From F-183 sp964627455 (GTDB taxonomy: Bacteria > Acidobacteriota > Terriglobia > Bryobacterales > Bryobacteraceae): a stretch of DNA of 64,000 nucleotides. This document shows positions 41,127-49,827 of this stretch, piece after piece. Below the pieces are notes generated by a model. It saw nothing but the letters and a program-made list of their open reading frames with translations, was not told the DNA's origin and did not search any database. The translations under genes were made by a program, and so were the position numbers. The stretch is from the NCBI GenBank assembly GCA_964627455.1, contig CAZVKC010000038.1:1-64000 (forward strand), given 5' to 3'. Position 1 is the stretch's first letter. The number at the start of each line of letters is the position of its first letter.

Positions 41127-42377
41127 TTATTTATTTCCGGCGACGCGCACCGGAGATCCGTTGACCAGCATGGCCTGCTGCGAGATGGCGACGGTTTCGC
41201 CGGGATTGACCGTGCCTTCGACGAGCGGCAGCCAGCCGTCGATTTCATCGCCGGGGGTGACTTTGATTTCGACCGCTTTGCCGTCGCGGATGGCGAAGAG
41301 CTTGGTGAGTCCGGCGATCGAGTAGAGCGACTGCTTCGGCACCATGAGGGTGTCGACCGAGGCTTCGAGCACGAGGCGCACCTGGGCGAACATGCCGGGG
41401 CGCAGGCGCGGATCCGGCCTCGCGATGCGGGCTTCGACGGTGAGCGAACGGGAGCGGGCGTCGAGCGAGGGGTTGGTTTCGCGGACGATGGCCTGAAACT
41501 TTTCGCCGGGCAGGGCATCGGTGGTGAAGGTCAGCGTGGTGCCGGCCTTGACCCGTCCGGCGGCGGTTTCGGGGACATCGACGCGGAGGCGCAGCGGGTT
41601 GGTTTTCACCAGCGTCACGATCGGCGCGTTCTCGCGGACATACTGGCCGGGCGAGACGTGCTTTTGCGATACGGTGCCGTCGAAGGGCGCGCGGAGGGTC
41701 GCGTCATTGAGTTTCTTCTGGGCGAGGCGCATTTCGGCGCGGATCGATTCCATGGCGGCCCACTGGGTCCGCATTTCGTCGCGGGCCTGGTCAAAGGCGG
41801 CGACTTGCGCTCGATAGGCTTTGTCGAGTTCGTTGAAACGATCCTGCGAGATGTCGCCGCTCTTGACGAGTTTGGCAGCGGAATCGTACTTGAACTTCAC
41901 GTCTTCGAGGCGGGCTTGCGCCTGGCGAACGGCGGGCGTGGCCGTGGGCGGATCATTCTCCTGGCCGGGGTTCAGGCCGAGGCGCGCGAGAGCCTGCGCG
42001 AGAGCGGCTTTGGCGCGCTCGTACTGAAGCTGATATTCCTGCTTGTCGATTTCCGCGAGGATCTCGCCCTTGCGGATCGACTGGCCGAAGTCGACGCGAA
42101 TCGACGTCACTTTGCCGATCAATTCGGAATTCACGGTGACGGTTTCATCGGGCAGCAAAGATCCGGTAACGGAAATCGCGCGCTCGATACGGCGGGTTTC
42201 GGCCGTGGCGACGCGGACGGCAAGGGGTTCAACGGGTTTCGCGGGCGCCGCGGCTTCGGCTTTGCCCGGCGCGGGCGCACCGGACTTGCCGCATCCCGTG
42301 AGGGCGAGCATCGCGATGAGAAAGGCAGATGCGATGTGGTAGAGGACAGTAGTTTGAGAACGCCTGGTCTGTTTCAT
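41127..42377 (-). CDS. RND periplasmic adaptor (membrane fusion protein), lipoprotein
   Basis: A 416-residue HlyD/AcrA-type adaptor that connects the inner-membrane pump to the outer-membrane channel. A lipobox LALTGCG at about residues 25-31 predicts lipid anchoring to the inner membrane. Barrel-sandwich and hairpin elements: RAISVTGSLLPDETVTVNSE, GKVTSIRVDFGQSIRKGEIL, a long coiled coil (about 115-235), and LRAPFDGTVSQKHVSPGQYV. The beta-barrel and membrane-proximal parts follow (RLRVDVPETAAGRVKAGTTL, ARPDPRLRPGMFAQVRL). It lies between the regulator and the fused pump/channel, which completes a three-part efflux system from two genes. Confidence 0.92.
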   Translation of the reverse strand: MKQTRRSQTTVLYHIASAFLIAMLALTGCGKSGAPAPGKAEAAAPAKPVEPLAVRVATAETRRIERAISVTGSLLPDETVTVNSELIGKVTSIRVDFGQSIRKGEILAEIDKQEYQLQYERAKAALAQALARLGLNPGQENDPPTATPAVRQAQARLEDVKFKYDSAAKLVKSGDISQDRFNELDKAYRAQVAAFDQARDEMRTQWAAMESIRAEMRLAQKKLNDATLRAPFDGTVSQKHVSPGQYVRENAPIVTLVKTNPLRLRVDVPETAAGRVKAGTTLTFTTDALPGEKFQAIVRETNPSLDARSRSLTVEARIARPDPRLRPGMFAQVRLVLEASVDTLMVPKQSLYSIAGLTKLFAIRDGKAVEIKVTPGDEIDGWLPLVEGTVNPGETVAISQQAMLVNGSPVRVAGNK

Positions 42378-42382
42378 TTTGA

Positions 42383-43012
42383 TTAGGCTCCAGCCTTTAT
42401 TTGTTGTTGTAGGCCGTGCAGGAAGAGGTCGACCATCTGCGAGATGAGTTCCTCTTTCGGCTGCGGGTATGGATCGAAGTGATGATAATGGCGGACCATC
42501 GAGTGATGGGCGATCATGCCGATGAACGCCCAGGCTGCTGCGGCCGGATTGACGGATCGGAAGGTCCCTCTCTCAATTCGATGTTCGAAGTACTGCTTGA
42601 GGAGGTCGAATTGCGGGGCGGCGTGCCTGGCGAAGAAGAGGTCGGAGAATTCCTGGCCCTCGAGCGCGCTGAACACCAGCAGGCGGCTGAGGGTCGGATC
42701 TTCGTCATGCCAACGGGAGATATTGGTCGCGATCTGGGTCAGGATCGTGCGGTCGTCCTTGTCGTATTCCGACGCGGCGGCAAGGGCCGGTTCGAAGCGG
42801 CAGCGAACCTGCTCCGAGATCGACTCGATGATCGCCTGATAGAGATCGTGCTTGGTTTGAAAGTGCTGGTAGAGGACTGGTTCGGAAACGCCGACGGCCT
42901 GGGCGATTTCGCGGGTGGTCACGCCGCGAAATCCCTTTTCGGCGAAGAGCTTCGATGAGGCCTCGATGATCGCCTGGCGGCGCTCGCCGGCGGAGAGTCT
43001 GTGTGATGCCAT
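42383..43012 (-). CDS. TetR-family repressor of the efflux operon
   Basis: A 209-residue TetR regulator. The N-terminal helix-turn-helix is RRQAIIEASSKLFAEKGFRG and TTREIAQAVGVSEPVLYQHF, followed by the linking helix KHDLYQAIIESI. The C-terminal ligand domain ends in a His-rich helix MIAHHSMVRHYHHFD. It is the first gene of the efflux operon and ends 5 bp before the adaptor. Two tandem palindromes upstream (43020-43065) are probable operators, giving self-regulation with the drug or its substrate as inducer, as in AcrR-type systems. Confidence 0.92.
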   Translation of the reverse strand: MASHRLSAGERRQAIIEASSKLFAEKGFRGVTTREIAQAVGVSEPVLYQHFQTKHDLYQAIIESISEQVRCRFEPALAAASEYDKDDRTILTQIATNISRWHDEDPTLSRLLVFSALEGQEFSDLFFARHAAPQFDLLKQYFEHRIERGTFRSVNPAAAAWAFIGMIAHHSMVRHYHHFDPYPQPKEELISQMVDLFLHGLQQQIKAGA

Positions 43013-43019
43013 GTGGAAA

Positions 43020-43065
43020 GTTAGCGGTCGCTAACCTAGTGATTACTAAGTTAGCAGGCGCTAGC
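43020..43065. promoter_or_regulatory. Two tandem TetR-type operators upstream of the efflux operon
   Basis: Operator 1 is GTTAGC-GGTC-GCTAAC (43020-43035), a perfect inverted repeat. Operator 2 is GTTAGC-AGGC-GCTAGC (43050-43065), with one mismatch. Their centres are 30 bp apart, about three helical turns. They lie just before the TetR start at 43012, so the promoter probably lies between or beside them. Confidence 0.78.
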
Positions 43066-43072
43066 TTTCCTG

Positions 43073-44374
43073 TCAATTGGCGGCGATCAAATAGTCCTTT
43101 TCGGATCCGATCACGTTGATTCGAATGGATTTACGAGGTTCCTGCGGGGCCGCCAGCCGGACCTTCAGGAAGTTGTCTGTGAGGGCGGAACGGTCGCCGT
43201 CGAGGGTCACGGCGGCCAATTCGCGTCCGATCATCGACCGCAGGAACTGGCCGTGCTTGCGGGCGGCGAGTTCGCGCAGGATGCGGTTGCGTTCCTTGCG
43301 GACGGGGATCGGGACGATGGCGCGGCTTTCCGCGGCAGGGGTCCCCGGGCGTTCGGAATAGGTGAAGACGTGCAGGTAGGTGAACGGCAGCGATTCGATG
43401 AATTGCCGGCTTTGTTCGAACTCCTCGTCGCTTTCGCCGGGGAACCCGACCATCACGTCGGCCCCGATGGCGGCGTCGGGCATCAGCGCGCGGGCGCGAC
43501 GGATGCGGTCCTCATAATGACGCGGGCGATACTTGCGGTGCATGCGGCGGAGGACGGTGTCGGATCCCGACTGCAGGGGCGCGTGGACGTGCTTGGCGAT
43601 GCGGGGGGATGTGGCGACGAGCTCCAGCAGGTCGTCGGACCAATCCATGGGTTCGACCGAAGACAGCCGGATGCGCTCGACGCCGGTTTCCGCGAGAATC
43701 AGGCGGACGAGATCGGCGAGGCGCATGGTGAAGCCGGGTTCGCGTCCCCAGCGGCCGAGGTTGATGCCGCTCAGCACGACTTCGGGGTAGTTCGAGGCGA
43801 GTGCGCGGACCTGTTCGACGACTTCCGCGACGGGCATGCTCCGGCTGCGGCCGCGGACGAAGGGGATGATGCAGAACGAGCAGCGGTTGTTGCAGCCGTC
43901 CTGGATCTTCAGGTTCGGACGCGACCGGTCGCCGGCGGCGTCCTCCACGGGCGATGCAAGGAAATCGTGGCGGGCGAAGATGTCCCCGACGTGGATCTGC
44001 GCGTGATACGACGGCGCTTCGATCTGGATGAGCGGCTGTTCCGGTTTGACGAGCGCGGCGATTTCCGTTTTGTGGGAGTTGCCGACGACGAGTTTTACGC
44101 CGGGCATTTGCGCGATCTCTTCAGGCGCGCGCTGGGCGTAGCATCCGGTGACGAGGATCTTGGCGTCCGGGTTCTCGCGGTTGACCCGGCGCACGGTATG
44201 GCGCACGTCCTCGTCGGCGTTGGACGTGACGGTGCAGGTATTGAGGATCACCCAGTCCGCAGCATGGTGGGACTCGGCGCGGGCCATGCCACGCAGCGAC
44301 AGGGCGGCTTCGATGGCTGCTCCATCGGCCTGCGAGGCGCGGCATCCGAAATTCTGGACGACGAACTTTTCCAC
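43073..44374 (-). CDS. mtaB: tRNA (N6-threonylcarbamoyladenosine-C2)-methylthiotransferase MtaB-like
   Basis: A protein of about 433 residues in the MiaB/MtaB family of radical-SAM enzymes, which add a methylthio group to modified adenosine-37 of tRNA. N-terminal domain: VQNFGCRASQADG, ILNTCTVTSNAD, ILVTGCYAQ, the three Cys for the second iron-sulfur cluster. Radical-SAM motif CNNRCSFCIIP (CxxxCxxC) in KIQDGCNNRCSFCIIPFVRG. A C-terminal TRAM-like region follows. The GNSHKTEI and VRGRSRSM patterns favour MtaB over MiaB. GTG at 44374 is chosen because family proteins start right at this point; the frame stays open to 44410. Confidence 0.85.
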   Translation of the reverse strand: MEKFVVQNFGCRASQADGAAIEAALSLRGMARAESHHAADWVILNTCTVTSNADEDVRHTVRRVNRENPDAKILVTGCYAQRAPEEIAQMPGVKLVVGNSHKTEIAALVKPEQPLIQIEAPSYHAQIHVGDIFARHDFLASPVEDAAGDRSRPNLKIQDGCNNRCSFCIIPFVRGRSRSMPVAEVVEQVRALASNYPEVVLSGINLGRWGREPGFTMRLADLVRLILAETGVERIRLSSVEPMDWSDDLLELVATSPRIAKHVHAPLQSGSDTVLRRMHRKYRPRHYEDRIRRARALMPDAAIGADVMVGFPGESDEEFEQSRQFIESLPFTYLHVFTYSERPGTPAAESRAIVPIPVRKERNRILRELAARKHGQFLRSMIGRELAAVTLDGDRSALTDNFLKVRLAAPQEPRKSIRINVIGSEKDYLIAAN

Positions 44375-44426
44375 TTCTACCAGTGTAGGCCGTTCGCGGG
44401 AACGGCCCACACCATAATGATTGCGA

Positions 44427-45170
44427 TTAGGAGTCCGACTTGCGCGACAGCTCTTCTGAGAGGATGATCGCTTCGGCGAGTTCCTTCATGGGGCGGCGCA
44501 GGCGGCGGCTTTCGTTGCGCAACCGCAGGTATGCTTCCTCTTCCGTCAACTGGTGACGGCTCTGGAGCAGGCCCTTGGCGCGTTCGACGAGTTTGCGGGT
44601 TTCCAACTGCTCGCGCAGCATTTCATTCTGGTCTTCGAGCAGGGATTTGGCGATGGTGGTGCCCATCTGTTCGCCGATGAAGGTAACGAGCGAGATTTCC
44701 TCGGGGGAGTGCTCGTACGGCTGGCGGTGATGGACGTTCACAACGCCGATGATTTCGCCGCGATTTACCAGCGGCACGGACAGAAAGGCTTCGTAAGTGT
44801 CTTCCACGAGCGCCTGAAAGCGCTTGAACCGCGCGTCGGAGCCTGCGTTACGCGGCAGGGCGACAACCGATTTATGTTCCGCGACCCAACCGGTGATGCC
44901 TTCACCGATCTTCATGCGGAGCGTCCCCAAATCCCGGGCATGGGGCACTTGGGACGCACGGAGCACGATCTCGTTGGTCTCGAGATCTATCAGGTACACG
45001 AGGGCTGCGTCGCAGTTGGTGACCTGCGACGTAAGACCGATAATTTCACCCAGCATCTCGTCCAACGACAACTCAGAGGCGACGATGTTGCTAATCCGAT
45101 GCATCAAATTGACTTGGGACGAAACTGGGTCCATGATTACGTTCAGAGGCTCCTCAAGTGTGGCGGTCAT
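44427..45170 (-). CDS. GAF-ANTAR transcription antitermination-type regulator
   Basis: A 247-residue cytoplasmic regulator. The GAF domain (about 30-175) has LTSQVTNCDAALVYLIDLET, IGEGITGWVAEHKSVVALPR and VPLVNRGEIIGVVNVHH. A coiled-coil linker (LLEDQNEMLREQLETRKLVE) leads to an ANTAR domain (about 190-240): RAKGLLQSRHQLTEEEAYLR and RNESRRLRRPMKELAEAII. ANTAR proteins bind RNA hairpins and prevent transcription termination, usually in response to a signal sensed by the N-terminal domain. Met at 45170 is the first in the homologous region. The gene is divergent from the peptidase gene at 45220. Confidence 0.88.
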   Translation of the reverse strand: MTATLEEPLNVIMDPVSSQVNLMHRISNIVASELSLDEMLGEIIGLTSQVTNCDAALVYLIDLETNEIVLRASQVPHARDLGTLRMKIGEGITGWVAEHKSVVALPRNAGSDARFKRFQALVEDTYEAFLSVPLVNRGEIIGVVNVHHRQPYEHSPEEISLVTFIGEQMGTTIAKSLLEDQNEMLREQLETRKLVERAKGLLQSRHQLTEEEAYLRLRNESRRLRRPMKELAEAIILSEELSRKSDS

Positions 45171-45219
45171 GATTCCATTCAAACCCTTCGGCCGGAGGAA
45201 TACCAATCGATCTTTTCTA

Positions 45220-46992
45220 TTGGAGTCATGGCATCACCTCGTGGTGGTGGGGTTGTTGTTTGTTTTCAATCAGACTGGGGTGGCGCGGGATTTCATACAG
45301 GTCGTTTCACCGCGGGCTGAAGTGTACACGGACGGCGGCCTGAAACTGGCCCAGCAGACGCTGGACCGGCTGGAAACCCTGGCCGCGGTCTTCGAAGAAT
45401 TCGGACGCAAGCCAACGCGTACCGGTCCCGTACGGGTCATCGCCTTTGCCTCCGAGGCCGACTACGTCCCTTTCCGTCCTTCGCCCATCAGTGCCGGCTT
45501 CTATCAGTCTGGTCCTGAAGGGGATTGGATCGTTTTTCCGGCGGGGGCAGGCGAGCGGGTGGTGCTGCACGAATACACGCATCTCTTACTCAACCGGGGC
45601 CTGGCCGGGTTGCCGCAGTGGCTGGAAGAGGGGTTGGCGGAGTTCTTTTCGACCGTGCAGGTCGTGACCACAAAATCGGGCGCGCGCATGGCTCGGATCG
45701 GGCGTCCGATCGAGGAACATTTGCGGAACCTGCGGGTTCTCGAGCCGCTGACGGCGAAAGAACTGCTGCAGGTGCAGAAGCAGTCGATCCACTACGCGGA
45801 TGCGGTGCAGGCGAGCCGCTTCTATGCTACGAGCTGGGCGCTGGTCCACATGTTGTATGTGCATCCGCAGTACGCGCGGAATATGCCCGTGTTCGTGACT
45901 GCAGTAGACGCCGCGGCCGTACCCGTGGAGGTCGCGTTTCGCGACGCGTTCGGAGTGACACTGGACCGGGCGCTGGACCAGATGCGCGGGTATCTGGCGA
46001 GTTCGACGGGGCTGCGCGCGGGAGAGGTCGCGCTGGCGTCCGGAGCCGCACCCTACGCGGAAACCGCTGCGGCGAAACCCGTGCCGCCGGTCCAGATCCT
46101 CCGCCTTCAGGCCGAGTTGCTGCTCGATTCGAACAAACGCGCGCAAGCCGCGGAGAAGTACCGGCAGATCACGAGGCTCGCCGGCGGATCCGTCGAGGCA
46201 AGGGAGGCGATGGCCTTTCTCGCGATGTCGGAAAACCGGGTTCCGGTGGCGCTGGAGCGCTTTTCGGAACTGGTGAATGGACCGGGAGAACCTCCGGCGC
46301 CGGCTCGGACCGTCTTCGAATACGCAATGTTGTTGCGGGACGCGGGCGGCAAGCGGGAGACGGTAACATCGCTGCTGGAACGCACGGTTGCGCTGCAACC
46401 CGGGCATCCGGAAGCGAGGTTCCTGCTCGGGGTGCGGGCAAGCGACGAAAGCCGTTACGCCGACGCGATCGTACATTTGCAGGCTGCAACCCTCGCTTTG
46501 CCCCGTCAGTTTTCGTTCTGGCACGCCTTGGGGTTTGCCCAAGCGAAACTGGGCCAGCGGGGAGAATCGACGGCTTCGGCGCGGAAGGCGATCCGGCTGG
46601 CGATGAACCCCGAGGAAGACCGGATGGCGTCGGATCTCTTGAATCTGGCATTAACGAGCGAAGGGAAGGCCGCGAAGCCCGCGCCCGGATCCGCGAAACC
46701 ATCCGTATCGATTCCGCCCGGCTGGAATCGCAAACCGGCTGCCGACGGCTCGGCTGCCGGAGCGTTGCATTCGTTCGAGTGCGTGGAACCCCATCCGAAA
46801 CTCCGGATTCGCATTGCATCCGGCGAAGTCGAGGAATTTTCGATCCTGGATCCGAAAAACCTGGAATTGCGAAATGCCTCCGGGGGGACTCACGAAATGC
46901 AATTTGCCTGCGGAGCACTGGAACCACGCGCCGTGAAGATAGAGTACGTGCGGGCTTCGCGGGGCATTACTGCCATTGAATTCCTACCCTAA
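45220..46992 (+). CDS. Exported gluzincin-type metallopeptidase with TPR repeats
   Basis: A protein of about 590 residues. N-terminal hydrophobic signal (HHLVVVGLLFVFNQTGVA), then a peptidase-MA/DUF1570-like domain: VVLHEYTHLLLNRGLAG with HExxH and PQWLEEGLAEFFS supplying the third zinc ligand Glu. Residues about 275-490 form TPR-like helical repeats (AEKYRQITRLAGGSVEAREA, RTVALQPGHPEARFLLGVRA, SFWHALGFAQAKLGQRGEST). A short C-terminal beta part follows. The start is uncertain: TTG at 45220 is taken because it precedes the signal; GTG at 45241 is an alternative; the longer frame to 44824 runs antisense to the GAF gene. Divergent from the GAF-ANTAR gene. Confidence 0.75.
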   Translation: MESWHHLVVVGLLFVFNQTGVARDFIQVVSPRAEVYTDGGLKLAQQTLDRLETLAAVFEEFGRKPTRTGPVRVIAFASEADYVPFRPSPISAGFYQSGPEGDWIVFPAGAGERVVLHEYTHLLLNRGLAGLPQWLEEGLAEFFSTVQVVTTKSGARMARIGRPIEEHLRNLRVLEPLTAKELLQVQKQSIHYADAVQASRFYATSWALVHMLYVHPQYARNMPVFVTAVDAAAVPVEVAFRDAFGVTLDRALDQMRGYLASSTGLRAGEVALASGAAPYAETAAAKPVPPVQILRLQAELLLDSNKRAQAAEKYRQITRLAGGSVEAREAMAFLAMSENRVPVALERFSELVNGPGEPPAPARTVFEYAMLLRDAGGKRETVTSLLERTVALQPGHPEARFLLGVRASDESRYADAIVHLQAATLALPRQFSFWHALGFAQAKLGQRGESTASARKAIRLAMNPEEDRMASDLLNLALTSEGKAAKPAPGSAKPSVSIPPGWNRKPAADGSAAGALHSFECVEPHPKLRIRIASGEVEEFSILDPKNLELRNASGGTHEMQFACGALEPRAVKIEYVRASRGITAIEFLP

Positions 46993-47081
46993 CGTACTGG
47001 AACCCACCTACGGACAAGCAAATTGGAACTCAGGTGTTTCCACGACTTGGTTTACCGGCCGCCGCGTGTCAAATTAGAGCC

Positions 47082-47447
47082 ATGGACCACCAAAGCGCGG
47101 TACCGAATCTGGGAATGAGAGTGGTGCAGGGCGTGATTCTCGGCATCGTTCTGTCGATTCCCGTAGTGCTCTGGGCTTTGAGCCGCGCAGCCGCCTTTCA
47201 GGAATCGCCGGCTGGCCAAAACCCGGTTGCCGCGGCGGGCACGACGGCGCCCGGCCGTGCGGTGGTATCCAAACCTGGCAACGCAGCCGCGTCATCCGCG
47301 GCGGCCCGCAAGCGTGTGCAGGGTCCACAAGGCAAACGGGACGAGTACGTGACGGTGCCTCCTTCGCAAATGCACCTGCGGATCGACAATGGTTCGCGGC
47401 CGGCATCGAGCGCCGCACAGCAGTCGATCGAAACCAACGACGAATAA
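47082..47447 (+). CDS. Small single-pass membrane protein of unknown function
   Basis: A 121-residue protein with one membrane helix (MRVVQGVILGIVLSIPVVLWAL) near the N-terminus and an Ala/Gly/Pro/Ser-rich, low-complexity outer or inner tail. The tail ends with YVTVPPSQMHLRIDN. No family is recognised. It lies 89 bp after the peptidase gene and before a strong terminator at 47479, so it is probably the last gene of that transcript. Confidence 0.55.
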   Translation: MDHQSAVPNLGMRVVQGVILGIVLSIPVVLWALSRAAAFQESPAGQNPVAAAGTTAPGRAVVSKPGNAAASSAAARKRVQGPQGKRDEYVTVPPSQMHLRIDNGSRPASSAAQQSIETNDE

Positions 47448-47478
47448 TCGCTTCACCTGGACTTCTCCTCACCAAAAG

Positions 47479-47518
47479 AAAGAGGCCGGGTCCGCAATGG
47501 GACTACCGGCCTCTTTTC
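47479..47518 (+). terminator. Rho-independent terminator
   Basis: Arms AAAGAGGCCGG (47479-47489) and CCGGCCTCTTT (47506-47516) pair perfectly over 11 bp around a 16-base loop and end in a TTTT run. It lies 31 bp past the stop at 47447. Confidence 0.92.
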
Positions 47519-47796
47519 CCTCCAAGTTCTTTTCCTGTCGTTTTCCTAATCTTTCCCGCTCACGTTTGTTTGATCGTTCTTTGAAATTTTTCAGCGGGAG
47601 CGGCCGGGTCCTTTCGAGTTGCATGTGAGTCCGGAGCGGGTTCCTGTGGGCCGGGATTCAATGCCCCTGGCCTCGCCCGCTCCGGAATCCTCCGAGTGTT
47701 TGTCGTGTCTCCTCAACCCTCATGCGCGGCCGAGTCAGAAAAGGGATCAAAGTTTTTTTGAGACCCCGGGACGAAGGCCGCAGCAGTGGATGGATA
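47519..47796 (+). other. Leader of the TPR gene with a large nested inverted repeat
   Basis: No coding gene is seen in the stretch between the terminator and the TPR gene. It begins with a pyrimidine-rich tract. TCCGGAGCGGG (47630-47640) pairs perfectly with CCCGCTCCGGA (47676-47686); inside, GGCCGGG (about 47650-47656) can pair with CCCTGGCC (about 47666-47672) with a bulge. A T7 run flanked by TCAAA/TTTGA follows at about 47748-47762. The nested stems suggest a structured leader RNA; no known riboswitch motif was recognised. Confidence 0.4.
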
Positions 47797-49752
47797 ATGG
47801 ATTCTGTGGCATCTGTGCGTCCAGTACTACCAGTAGCCTGGGCGGCCGTCTGCGCCGTCCTGCTCGCTGTTCCTCTGGCTTCGGCGCAGGAGAGGTTCGA
47901 CCGAAAGCGGATCGAACAGCGATTCTCCGAAGGCTTGAAGCAGCAGGCGGCGGGTGAGCACGCCAAAGCGATCGCCAGTTTTTCCGAGGTCATCGCAGCG
48001 AGCGGAGGCACGGCGGATCCCAGAGCCTATTACCATCGGGGACTCTCGTTTGCGGGACGCCGCGAATGGCCAAAGGCTATCGAAGACTACGACCGCGCGA
48101 TCGGACTCGGGTACTCGACGGCAGGCGTGTATCTCGCTCGCGGTGAAGCGCAGGCCGAGTTGAAGAGCTACAACGACGCAGAGCAGGATTTTTCGAAGGC
48201 CATCAAACTGCGGCTTGATGATCCCGCCAACTGGAATGCCCGTGCGAAATTGCGTTCCAGCGCGGGCCGGTTTCGCGACGCCATCGAAGATTACGAACAG
48301 GCGATCCGGATCAAGCCGGATTTCGTCGACGCGATCGTCGGCCGCGGGTATGCCTACGGCGAGGCGGGGGACTTCCGTTCCGCGATCGCTGACTTCGACC
48401 GCGCGCTGGCGATTCAGGACCCGGCGAACCTTCGCGCGCTGCCTCTGCGTGGCGCGGCAAAGGCGCGACTGGGCGATCACCGGGGGGCTATCGAGGATTT
48501 CACCAAAGCGTCCGCGGCCTTCCCGAAAGACATCATGATTCTGTTGGCGCGAGCCGTTTCCTACACCGTACTGGGGGATCATCAGAAGGCGCTGGCGGAT
48601 CGCGATCAGGCTGTCCAAATGCAGCCCGACAACGCGCTGGTGTACATCGCCCGCGGCTCGTCTTATCATCAGCTGGGCCGGCACGACGAGGGCTTTCAGG
48701 ATCGAACCAAGGCGATCCGGCTGGATCCCAACCAGGCGGAGGCTTGGGCGGCTCGGGGCAACGCGCATTTCCTGCTCGAACATTGGGCAGAGGCGATCGG
48801 CGATTTGGACCATGCGCTGCAATTGACGCCCGGCCAGCCGGATTTGCAGCGATTGCTGGAAGAGGCAAAGAAGCGGTTCATCGACTCGACAACGGCGGCT
48901 GCTCCGGCGGCGCCGGCGCCGCCACCGCCTACTCCGGCCCCTGCTCCCGCTCCTCCGGTGGAAACTCCTGTCACGGTGACGAAGAGGGCGGACCCGCCGC
49001 AGCCGTCACCCGCAGTCGCCGCAACGCCGGCGCCGCCCGTACCGGCCACAACCCCGGCCTCCGGGAGGCAGACGGTCGAGGCTCATTACCTGGCTGCCCG
49101 CCGGTTCGCCGAGGCGGGAGACTGGGCCAAGGCCATCGCCGAGTATTCGGCTGTCATCGAACTCAAGCCCGACCATGCGATTGCATTCAATGGCCGTGGA
49201 TTCGCGCACCAGCGCTTGCGGCAGTATCAGGAGGCCCTCGCGGATTTCGATGAGGCGCTCCGGTTGAAGCCGGATTATCCGAACGCGCTGAGGAACCGTG
49301 AGAATACGGCTCGTTTGGCCGGGACGGCCATCACGGTGATCGCGCCCAGGAAGCCGCTCGCGCCACCGCCGGCGGCGCCGCCTGCCGCGCCAAAACCGGT
49401 AGTTCCCGCGGCAGCCCCGGCTTCCGTGAGCAAGGCGGATATCGAGGCGCGCTATCAGGCGGCGCGCCAGTTTGCGGACGCCAAGCAGTGGGACAAAGCG
49501 ATTGCAGAGTACTCCGCCGCGATCGGGATGAAGCCGGACTTCGCACTTGCTTACAATGGAAGAGGGTTCGCGCATTACATGTTGCGCGACCTGCCGAAAG
49601 CGATTGCCGATCTCGACGAGGCGATCCGGTTGAACCCGGCATACGCGAACGCGTACAAGGTCCGGGCCAATGCGAGGCGCGCGGCCGGCGACAAAGCCGG
49701 TTCGGATGCCGATCTCGTAAAGGTGCAGGAACTGCTGGGCCGCAACCGGTAG
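47797..49752 (+). CDS. Exported TPR-repeat protein with Pro/Ala-rich linkers
   Basis: A 651-residue protein with signal peptide (PVAWAAVCAVLLAVPLASAQ). Residues 40-375 contain eight or so tetratricopeptide repeats, for example AIEDYDRAIGLGYSTAGVYL, DAIEDYEQAIRIKPDFVDAI and EAIGDLDHALQLTPGQPDLQ. Two Pro/Ala-rich linkers (about 385-425 and 520-545) separate further pairs of repeats that are nearly identical to each other (AIAEYSAVIELKPDHAIAFN and AIAEYSAAIGMKPDFALAYN), which points to internal duplication. TPRs mediate protein-protein contacts; the partners are unknown. ATG at 47797 is chosen because the signal follows directly. Confidence 0.75.
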   Translation: MDSVASVRPVLPVAWAAVCAVLLAVPLASAQERFDRKRIEQRFSEGLKQQAAGEHAKAIASFSEVIAASGGTADPRAYYHRGLSFAGRREWPKAIEDYDRAIGLGYSTAGVYLARGEAQAELKSYNDAEQDFSKAIKLRLDDPANWNARAKLRSSAGRFRDAIEDYEQAIRIKPDFVDAIVGRGYAYGEAGDFRSAIADFDRALAIQDPANLRALPLRGAAKARLGDHRGAIEDFTKASAAFPKDIMILLARAVSYTVLGDHQKALADRDQAVQMQPDNALVYIARGSSYHQLGRHDEGFQDRTKAIRLDPNQAEAWAARGNAHFLLEHWAEAIGDLDHALQLTPGQPDLQRLLEEAKKRFIDSTTAAAPAAPAPPPPTPAPAPAPPVETPVTVTKRADPPQPSPAVAATPAPPVPATTPASGRQTVEAHYLAARRFAEAGDWAKAIAEYSAVIELKPDHAIAFNGRGFAHQRLRQYQEALADFDEALRLKPDYPNALRNRENTARLAGTAITVIAPRKPLAPPPAAPPAAPKPVVPAAAPASVSKADIEARYQAARQFADAKQWDKAIAEYSAAIGMKPDFALAYNGRGFAHYMLRDLPKAIADLDEAIRLNPAYANAYKVRANARRAAGDKAGSDADLVKVQELLGRNR

Positions 49753-49827
49753 CCGCACGGCGGGCATGCGGTGATCGCGACAGGTCATCAACAACATCTC
49801 ATCCTGAAGGAAGGTTTTTTAGCAGTC

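Noticed and set aside
44824..45219. N-terminal extension of the HEYTH peptidase frame
   Set aside because: This part lies antisense to the GAF-ANTAR coding sequence and precedes the signal peptide; the start was placed at 45220 instead.
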